Shown one piece after another: positions 7,303 through 11,745 of a DNA stretch of 11,745 nucleotides (its first letter is position 1; the number at the start of each line of letters is the position of its first letter). Source of the DNA: Marinilabiliales bacterium (GTDB lineage Bacteria > Bacteroidota > Bacteroidia > Bacteroidales > UBA12077); assembly GCA_002869305.1 (NCBI GenBank), contig PKTC01000462.1, forward strand, positions 1 to 11,745, read 5' to 3'. The position numbers and the translations under genes were made by a program. Under the pieces are notes generated by a model. It searched no databases. It was not told where the DNA came from and was given only the letters and a program-made list of their open reading frames with translations.

Positions 7303-7671
7303 TCATCTAATTAAAGTCCTATAGATAAACCAGACAACACTGGAAAGCAATAATAGAACAAATCCATACAAGGGAGCTATGAATGATACTTTTAAACCTC
7401 CAGCCATGATGGTAGGTGAAAGGTCATGAGCAGCTTGTATGGCTTCCAACGCATAATAAAGGCCTATAATCTGACCAAGAAGACCAAAAAGAAAAGCAAA
7501 ACTACCAATAAAAAGTATGGTGGAGTTTTGCTGTTGTAATTTCTTAATATTTGGTTCAGGAGAAAAATAGTTTACCAGGAATTTAATACTAAGAAAGATT
7601 ACTACAACCCACATAATATAAATAGGTAGCATAAAATAAATTCCACCGACGAATAAATTTTTTAATATCAT
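7303..7671 (-). CDS. Short MotA/TolQ/ExbB-family membrane protein
   Basis: A 122-residue protein with three predicted membrane segments: about 8-34, 50-75 and 96-118. The stretch FGLLGQIIGLYYALEAIQ at 62-79, then DLSPTIMAGGLKVSFIAPLYG at 83-103, follows the order of the MotA/TolQ/ExbB proton-channel core (GLLGTVxGL, P..LA.GI, a small-residue helix). It is much shorter than ExbB or TolQ, lacking the large cytoplasmic parts. The conserved membrane Glu/Thr of proton-conducting members is not visible; that region reads KVSFIAPLYG, and the only acidic residues in the protein are E39, E76 and D83. No ExbD/TolR/MotB partner is nearby, and it is closed off by its own terminator. By family it would sit in the inner membrane. 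Whether it moves ions is doubtful from sequence, and its role is unknown. The start at 7671 has an A-rich leader without a Shine-Dalgarno site. Confidence 0.75.
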   Translation of the reverse strand: MILKNLFVGGIYFMLPIYIMWVVVIFLSIKFLVNYFSPEPNIKKLQQQNSTILFIGSFAFLFGLLGQIIGLYYALEAIQAAHDLSPTIMAGGLKVSFIAPLYGFVLLLLSSVVWFIYRTLIR

Positions 7672-7883
7672 AACTTATTTTTTTGATTAATACTAAACCA
7701 ATATTAAGATCGATTTATTAAACAAAAAATTTTATTATGCTAATGTATCATTTCAAAACCTAAACAGCAAAAAATCTCTTCCAAAAGCAAATTTGTCATT
7801 AAGGGTTCATAAATTGTCGTTTGCATAAATTCATAAATCCTTAAAGAATTGTGAAATAATATATATTATCTTTGAAATGAAGT
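7672..7883. other. Divergent intergenic region with CATAAAT repeats
   Basis: This 212-base AT-rich region separates the leftward ExbB-like gene from the rightward kinase gene. It holds the kinase -7 element and three copies of CATAAAT (7808-7814, 7824-7830, 7832-7838), two within TTCATAAAT. The copies start 16 and 8 bases apart and lie 29-59 bases upstream of the -7 box. TTAAGG before them and CCTTAA after them form a short inverted pair. LytTR regulators bind direct repeats, so this could be an autoregulatory site, but it does not resemble the published LytTR consensus. I see no clear promoter for the leftward gene and no coding sequence. Confidence 0.35.
7867..7874 (+). promoter_or_regulatory. 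Promoter -7 element of the LytS-type kinase operon
   Basis: TATCTTTG matches TAnnTTTG exactly and ends nine bases before the ATG at 7884, so the leader should be only about four to five bases long. A TTG at 7849-7851 is 15 bases upstream, closer than the usual spacing, so the -33 element is unclear. No Shine-Dalgarno site fits in the leader. Confidence 0.55.
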
Positions 7884-8957
7884 ATGGAAAATCAGAGCAT
7901 TTACAATTTATTCGTAAAAAAAACTAATTGGGTATGGCACGCAGTTTATTGGTTGTTTGCTGCGTTTTTAATGTTTTTTATTTTTAGTAACAGAAATTAC
8001 GATTTACAAATTAGACTGATTTTAGTTAGTTTACTTATTGTGGTTAGCTACTTTATTGCGCTAACTATTAATAAATACTTAATTCCAACATATTTATTCG
8101 AAGGGAAGCTGTTTGTATTTATATATGTATTGTTTATAGTATTTATTTTCACCTTGTGGATTATTTCAATTTCCGTATACATCATTTTACTTTATAGTGC
8201 ATTTAATTTACCAAATGTTGTGATCCCTAAGCAGGATGATCTGGTAATTTTGATTGCTGGAAATTATTTGGTTGTAATAATGGCAGCAGTTATTCATTTC
8301 ATAAAAGAATCATACAGAAGACTTATTGAAAAAGATGAAGTGGAGAAGCAAAAGCAATTGACCGAAATAAAACTTAAAGAAGCTAATTTAAAACTATTGC
8401 AGGGTCAAATTCACCCACATTTCTTGTTTAATATGCTTAATAATTTATATGGTTTGGTAAGCGATAATCCTCAGGAATCAAAAGAAACGATTATTAAACT
8501 TTCCGAACTGCTTGATTATATGCTGTATGAATGCGATAAGCCAGAGGTTGATTTAAATAAAGAGCTTGATTTTATAAAGAATTACATTTCTCTTGAGAAA
8601 ATACGTCATGACGAAGATTTTAAAGTAGAATATAGCTTTCCAGCTAATCTTGATTTAAAGATCGCGCCGCTTGTCCTGTTTCCTTTTATCGAAAACGCAT
8701 TTAAACATGGATTTCAGGGTTCAAAAGATGATTTTATTAAAATGAAACTTACTTATTTGGAGAAACAGCTTAAATTTGAAATTGAGAACAATATATCTGA
8801 ACTAAAAAGTGACAAATATTTAAGTCAAGAAGGGAAGGGAATAGGCTTAAAAAATATAAAAGAAAGGTTGGAGTTTCTTTATAAAGGAAAATATATACTT
8901 GATATTAGTAGCGATGATGTCATATTTAAAGTTCAACTAGATATTGATTTAGACTAA
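7884..8957 (+). CDS. LytS-type membrane sensor histidine kinase
   Basis: A 357-residue histidine kinase of the LytS/YehU class (His_kinase PF06580 plus a GHKL ATPase). Four hydrophobic segments at about 17-35, 43-62, 76-105 and 119-140 form the membrane sensor, with no recognisable GAF, PAS or 5TM-LYT domain, so the signal is unknown. A charged helix at 141-172 links to LQGQIHPHFLFNMLNNLYG, where H179 in PHFLFN is the phosphoacceptor position of this class. The ATP-binding N box is FPFIENAFKHG (E270, N271, H275), and the G box is GKGIGLKNIKERL at 317-329. On sensing its signal it should phosphorylate itself and pass the phosphate to the response regulator, whose gene starts one base after its stop codon. 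The start fits the position just after the promoter and precedes the first membrane helix; no better in-frame start is seen. Family call is very secure; target is unknown. Confidence 0.95.
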   Translation: MENQSIYNLFVKKTNWVWHAVYWLFAAFLMFFIFSNRNYDLQIRLILVSLLIVVSYFIALTINKYLIPTYLFEGKLFVFIYVLFIVFIFTLWIISISVYIILLYSAFNLPNVVIPKQDDLVILIAGNYLVVIMAAVIHFIKESYRRLIEKDEVEKQKQLTEIKLKEANLKLLQGQIHPHFLFNMLNNLYGLVSDNPQESKETIIKLSELLDYMLYECDKPEVDLNKELDFIKNYISLEKIRHDEDFKVEYSFPANLDLKIAPLVLFPFIENAFKHGFQGSKDDFIKMKLTYLEKQLKFEIENNISELKSDKYLSQEGKGIGLKNIKERLEFLYKGKYILDISSDDVIFKVQLDIDLD

Positions 8958-8958
8958 T

Positions 8959-9672
8959 ATGAGTGAGCAACAAAAATATACTTGTGTTATTATTGATGAT
9001 GAGCCAATAGCCATTAAGGTAATTCAGGAACATCTTGAAAAATTTGACTGTATAGTTTGTGTTAAGACTTTTACAAAGGCTTTGAATGCAATTGAATTAT
9101 TGCATACAGAACAAATCGATTTACTATTTTTAGACATTAATATGCCCGGAATTTCAGGTATTGAGTTTCTAAGAACTCTTAAAAATCCTCCAAAAATAAT
9201 TTTTACAACTGCGTATAGAGAGTTTGCGGTAGATGCATTCGAACTGGAAGCTCTTGACTATTTAGTAAAGCCAATTTCATTCGAAAGATTTCTTAAGGCC
9301 GTTAACAAGTTCTTGGCCTTAAATGTTGAGTTTAAAGAAAAAGAATCAACGGAGCAGATTCAAAAGGATTACATTATTTTAAAATCAGATAAAAAGAATT
9401 ATAAGCTACGTTTTGATGATATCTTATTCATTGAAAGTCTCGATAATTATATAAAGGTACATACAAATGAAGTATCAATTGTATGCTATGAAAGCTTATC
9501 AGGAATCGAAAAAGATCTGCCAGAATCAGAATTTATTAGGATTCATAGATCATATATAATCAATTATTCTAAAGTGGATGTTTTTACCTCATCTTATATA
9601 GAAATATCAGGAAGAAAGTTTACAATTGGACGAAATTATAAAGACCTTGTTAATAATAGACTAAATGCTTAG
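8959..9672 (+). CDS. LytTR-family response regulator
   Basis: A 237-residue two-domain regulator. The receiver domain (about 7-120) has the acidic pair D13/D14 in IIDDEP, phosphoacceptor D59 in FLDINMPG, T83 in FTTAY and K104 in LVKPISFE, so all residues for phosphorylation are present. A short linker (121-136) leads to a LytTR DNA-binding domain (137-234) with DYIILKSDKKNYKL, DILFIESLDNYIKVHT, FIRIHRSYIIN and the closing FTIGRNYKD. LytTR domains bind direct repeats in promoter DNA as dimers. Its partner is the LytS-type kinase, whose stop codon is separated from this ATG by a single base, implying co-transcription and probably translational coupling. Target genes are not evident; its own upstream repeats or the divergent ExbB-like gene are candidates. 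It ends five bases before the convergent alkD stop, with no terminator visible between. Confidence 0.96.
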   Translation: MSEQQKYTCVIIDDEPIAIKVIQEHLEKFDCIVCVKTFTKALNAIELLHTEQIDLLFLDINMPGISGIEFLRTLKNPPKIIFTTAYREFAVDAFELEALDYLVKPISFERFLKAVNKFLALNVEFKEKESTEQIQKDYIILKSDKKNYKLRFDDILFIESLDNYIKVHTNEVSIVCYESLSGIEKDLPESEFIRIHRSYIINYSKVDVFTSSYIEISGRKFTIGRNYKDLVNNRLNA

Positions 9673-9677
9673 GTTTT

Positions 9678-10391
9678 CTATTTAACTTTTCTAAAAGCTA
9701 AACGCTCTTCCTTGGTCATTTTTTCGGTTGCATACTGTATTATTAATCGCGGACAATCATTTTTCCATTTCAAAAGGAATTCTTCAGTAAGATTTCTGTC
9801 TTTTTTCCAACATTCACGTAAAAACCATCCTAAACCTTGATGCACTTCCCTTTCGGAATCCATCATGATAGGATCGATAAATTGAAACATCTCATTAAAA
9901 TCATCCTTGTGTTTAAGAAGTTTAATCATTGCAACAGGAACACATCTTCGCTGGAATTTATTTTTAGCACTTCGCCAGTTCGATAGATCTTCTAGTTTAA
10001 TTATTTCTTTTTTCCAAAATACCGGGAAAAAGTATTGCACAATACCATCGGTATGTGCCCAGTTATTTATTCCTATATCAAACCATGATTCCAATTCCCG
10101 GAAGGTTGTATAATCGAATTCTTTAGAAAACTCATTTAAAAGATTAATCGCAAAGGATGGAATTTCAAATTTATCTTGTGGTATAAGTACTTTCGACACT
10201 TCATATATTAAATCTACTGTGCACCAAGCTTGAGCTTTTATTTCTTTTACTTTGTTAGGTATTAAGTCTTTCTGTAAACCATATCCATTAAAACCACCTT
10301 TAAAATATCTTGAGTACGTCTCAACGATTTTCGGATCAGCATTTGATTCGCAAAATGAAATAATATCCTTATAAAGTTCCTTAGAATTCAT
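9678..10391 (-). CDS. alkD: AlkD-type DNA-7-methylguanine glycosylase
   Basis: At 237 residues this matches the size of Bacillus cereus AlkD, a HEAT-like repeat glycosylase that excises N3- and N7-alkylated purines without flipping the base. The catalytic-site residues can be placed: W111 and D115 in NNWAHTD and W189 in GLGWFLRE, equivalent to W109, D113 and W187 of B. cereus AlkD with a constant offset of two. FNGYGLQKDLIP at 34-45 is the DNA-binding loop region near the N-terminus. C-terminal RLIIQYATEKM at 215-225 is also typical of the family. It should therefore be an active alkylpurine repair enzyme acting on genomic DNA. It is transcribed divergently from padR and converges on the response regulator gene. 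The minus-strand sequence TATATTTA at 10418-10411 is a near match to a -7 element. The window also holds a more distant relative at 6487-7194. Confidence 0.92.
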   Translation of the reverse strand: MNSKELYKDIISFCESNADPKIVETYSRYFKGGFNGYGLQKDLIPNKVKEIKAQAWCTVDLIYEVSKVLIPQDKFEIPSFAINLLNEFSKEFDYTTFRELESWFDIGINNWAHTDGIVQYFFPVFWKKEIIKLEDLSNWRSAKNKFQRRCVPVAMIKLLKHKDDFNEMFQFIDPIMMDSEREVHQGLGWFLRECWKKDRNLTEEFLLKWKNDCPRLIIQYATEKMTKEERLAFRKVK

Positions 10392-10428
10392 AGTATTAAG
10401 TTTTAATAAGTAAATATAAAAAAAGACC

Positions 10429-10443
10429 TGATACCATGTATCA
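10429..10443. promoter_or_regulatory. Dyad between alkD and padR
   Basis: TGATAC (10429-10434) and GTATCA (10438-10443) are perfect 6-base inverted arms around CAT. The dyad lies 38 bases upstream of the alkD start and overlaps a TTTG (minus strand, 10445-10442) that could serve as a -33 element for it. It contains GTATCA, which recurs at the padR start (10530-10535). A regulator, possibly PadR, could bind here. Low confidence. Confidence 0.35.
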
Positions 10444-10499
10444 AATCTTATTTTATAAAAATGAAAAAACTACACTTTAAAAATATTAATATAATTTAT

Positions 10500-10530
10500 T
10501 TTGAATATATAAGAAACTTATATATATTTG
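10500..10530 (+). promoter_or_regulatory. Bacteroidota consensus promoter of padR
   Basis: A -33 TTTG at 10500-10503 and a -7 TATATTTG at 10523-10530 are separated by 19 bases, a near-perfect TTTG-N19-TAnnTTTG promoter. Only four bases separate the -7 element from the ATG at 10535, so the transcript should begin at or next to the start codon. The 21-base inverted repeat at 10505-10525 overlies the spacer and part of the -7 element. Confidence 0.75.
10505..10525. promoter_or_regulatory. Inverted repeat in the padR promoter, probable operator
   Basis: Arms ATATATAAG (10505-10513) and CTTATATAT (10517-10525) are perfect 9-base inverted repeats with AAA between. They fill the promoter spacer and reach into the -7 element, where a bound dimer would block RNA polymerase. 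PadR repressors commonly repress their own genes through dyads of this kind, so autoregulation is the likely reading. AT-rich composition makes chance repeats more frequent, so this remains an inference. Confidence 0.5.
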
Positions 10531-10534
10531 TATC

Positions 10535-10879
10535 ATGATATCAAAAGAACTACTTAAAGGATCGTTAAAGTCAATTATTTTAAAACTATTGTCTGAAAAT
10601 GATAAAATGTATGGATACGAAATAACTCAGAAAGTTCTGGAATTGTCGTCGGGGCAAATAAAGTTAACGTACGGAGCTTTATACCCTATTTTGCACAAGC
10701 TAGAAAACGATGGAATTGTTTCCACAGAATCGGAAGTAGTAAAAAACAGGAATAGAATATACTACTTTTTAACACCAAAAGGAAACAGCTTTGCAAAGGA
10801 AAAGATCAAGGAACTGGAGGAGTTTATTGAAACCATGGGAATACTTCTAAAACCTGATTTAGGTTTAAATTATGTATGA
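10535..10879 (+). CDS. PadR-family transcriptional regulator
   Basis: A 114-residue, compact PadR regulator. The winged helix covers about 8-83: helices leading into KMYGYEITQKV at 24-34, the recognition region LTYGALYPILHKLENDGIV at 44-62, and the wing with IYYFLTPKG at 75-83. A single amphipathic helix (84-103) should mediate dimerisation, as in short (subfamily 2) PadR proteins. Such proteins are usually repressors released by a small ligand or stress. Its gene overlaps the following membrane-protein gene by eight bases (ATGTATGA), implying one transcript and translational coupling, so that protein is its likely functional partner. The promoter contains an inverted repeat suited to autorepression. 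The ATG at 10535 has no room for a Shine-Dalgarno site and is embedded in the palindrome TATCATGATA, so translation of a leaderless message is probable. Ligand unknown. Confidence 0.94.
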   Translation: MISKELLKGSLKSIILKLLSENDKMYGYEITQKVLELSSGQIKLTYGALYPILHKLENDGIVSTESEVVKNRNRIYYFLTPKGNSFAKEKIKELEEFIETMGILLKPDLGLNYV

Positions 10880-11745
10880 AATAACACAAGAACAGATAGA
10901 TCACGTTGTTGAGATTGTAGGTAATTCTGACATCAATTACTCACATCTTCTTGATGATTTAATTGATCATATCTGTTGTGATATTGAATCGGAAATGTCT
11001 GTAGGTTTGCCATTTAATAAAGCATTGGAAAGGGTACAATGTAAGTTCGGTGAACCAGGATTGCAAAAAATTCAGGAAGACACCATTTTATTAATCGATC
11101 AAAAATACAGATTTATGAAAACAACGATGAAAATTTTTGGGAATGTATCTTTGGCACTTGTTGGTATCGGCACTATCTTTAAGATATTCCATTGGCCTGG
11201 CGCATCTATTGCTTTAAGTCTGGGCTTTTTACTTTTAGGATTAATTTTCTATCCAGCGACAATTTTAGCAAGTTATAGAAAGAACGGAAGAAAGAACATT
11301 TTTTTACATGTTGTAGCTATCCTGGGAGTTGTTGCTCTAATTTTTGGAATTTTATTTAAAGTTCAACATTGGCCTGGTGCATCTTTATTACTAGGTGGTG
11401 GTTGGATAACCATTCTAATCCTGTTCTTACCATTATGGCTTATAATAAATTCTATTGGGAATAAAGATAAGAAGGAATCCAGAATCTATGCGGTTGGAGT
11501 GCTAGGTGTAATTATATTTGAATTGTCAACACTATTTAAAATAATGCACTGGCCAGGCGCGGGCATTATGATTATGCTTGGTGCAATATTGATTGTTGCA
11601 GTTTTTCTTCCATTATATGCAGTTCATTTATATAAAAAAACAGGAAATGTACATGGAAGATTTATATATGCAGTTGTAATTACTACTTTTTTTTTACTTT
11701 TTGGAACATTGATTAATTTGAATTTTTCAAAAGTAATATTTAAGG
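10872..11745 (+). CDS. GldL-related membrane protein with triple HWPGA repeat, partial
   Basis: The frame opens at the ATG at 10872 inside the end of padR and runs 291 codons off the right edge. Residues 1-80 are soluble and helical, with SHLLDDLIDHICCDIESEM at 24-42 and LPFNKALERVQCKFG at 46-60, reminiscent of the helical N-terminal domains (DUF1700/HAAS type) of proteins paired with PadR regulators. From about 84 onward there are seven hydrophobic segments. Three two-helix units each carry the same loop: FKIFHWPGAS at 103-112, FKVQHWPGAS at 162-171 and FKIMHWPGAG at 222-231, spaced 59 and 60 residues. The second helix of each unit contains a proline (FYP, FLPLW, FLPLY). A seventh segment, starting FIYAV at 264, resembles the start of unit three but has lost HWPGA. 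The loop motif is known from GldL-family proteins of the gliding/type IX secretion motor. The acidic residue expected in the helix after the motif is absent, so a motor role is unlikely. Function unknown, probably inner membrane, perhaps a sensor or partner for PadR. Confidence 0.85.
   Translation, partial: MYEITQEQIDHVVEIVGNSDINYSHLLDDLIDHICCDIESEMSVGLPFNKALERVQCKFGEPGLQKIQEDTILLIDQKYRFMKTTMKIFGNVSLALVGIGTIFKIFHWPGASIALSLGFLLLGLIFYPATILASYRKNGRKNIFLHVVAILGVVALIFGILFKVQHWPGASLLLGGGWITILILFLPLWLIINSIGNKDKKESRIYAVGVLGVIIFELSTLFKIMHWPGAGIMIMLGAILIVAVFLPLYAVHLYKKTGNVHGRFIYAVVITTFFLLFGTLINLNFSKVIFK

Noticed and set aside
7806..7838. CATAAAT repeats as a CRISPR or satellite array
   Set aside because: Units are seven bases with 1-9 base gaps and only three copies, far too short for CRISPR repeats and spacers.
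8406..8432. QIHPHF instead of QINPHF in the kinase as a defect
   Set aside because: The phosphoacceptor is the His in PHFLFN (H179), which is present, so the change next to it does not suggest loss of activity.

Overview
This 11.7 kb window is AT-rich chromosomal DNA from a member of the Bacteroidota. The evidence is four close matches to the Bacteroidota -7 promoter element TAnnTTTG (before mnmA, the thioesterase gene, the LytS-type kinase gene and padR), mostly A-rich leaders rather than strong Shine-Dalgarno sites, a lipoprotein gene, a LytS/LytTR pair and a GldL-related membrane protein with HWPGA motifs. I cannot place it below phylum with confidence. I see no rRNA, tRNA, CRISPR array, transposase or phage gene, and no gene-free stretch longer than about 210 bases.

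Left part (1-4165, minus strand): a UvrD/RecB-family helicase-nuclease of AddA type (920-4165) is followed by a YhcC-type radical SAM protein (1-824) cut by the left edge. Centre-left (4166-5888): mnmA (tRNA 2-thiouridine synthase) runs rightward and meets a leftward hotdog acyl-CoA thioesterase, their stop codons overlapping by two bases. Centre (5978-7671, minus strand): an intrinsic terminator separates a short orphan MotA/TolQ/ExbB-family membrane protein (7303-7671) from a two-gene operon of a DNA-alkylation-repair HEAT-like protein (6487-7194) and a YCII-domain lipoprotein (5978-6493).

Centre-right (7884-9672, plus strand): a two-component system, with a LytS-type membrane histidine kinase followed one base later by a LytTR response regulator. 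It converges on a leftward AlkD-type DNA glycosylase gene (9678-10391), the second member of the AlkD superfamily in the window.

Right end (10392-11745, plus strand): a PadR-family repressor gene overlaps by eight bases a membrane protein gene that runs off the edge. The membrane protein has a soluble helical N-terminus and then three tandem copies, about 60 residues apart, of a two-helix unit carrying FKxxHWPGA, plus what looks like a decayed fourth copy. This signature is known from the GldL family of gliding/type IX secretion motor proteins, but here it is triplicated and lacks the acidic membrane residue expected of the motor. The padR promoter is a near-textbook Bacteroidota promoter with a 9+9 bp inverted repeat over its spacer and -7 element, and its predicted transcript starts almost at the start codon. 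This PadR/GldL-related unit is the most unusual part of the window. The other genes are mostly recognisable housekeeping, repair and signalling functions.
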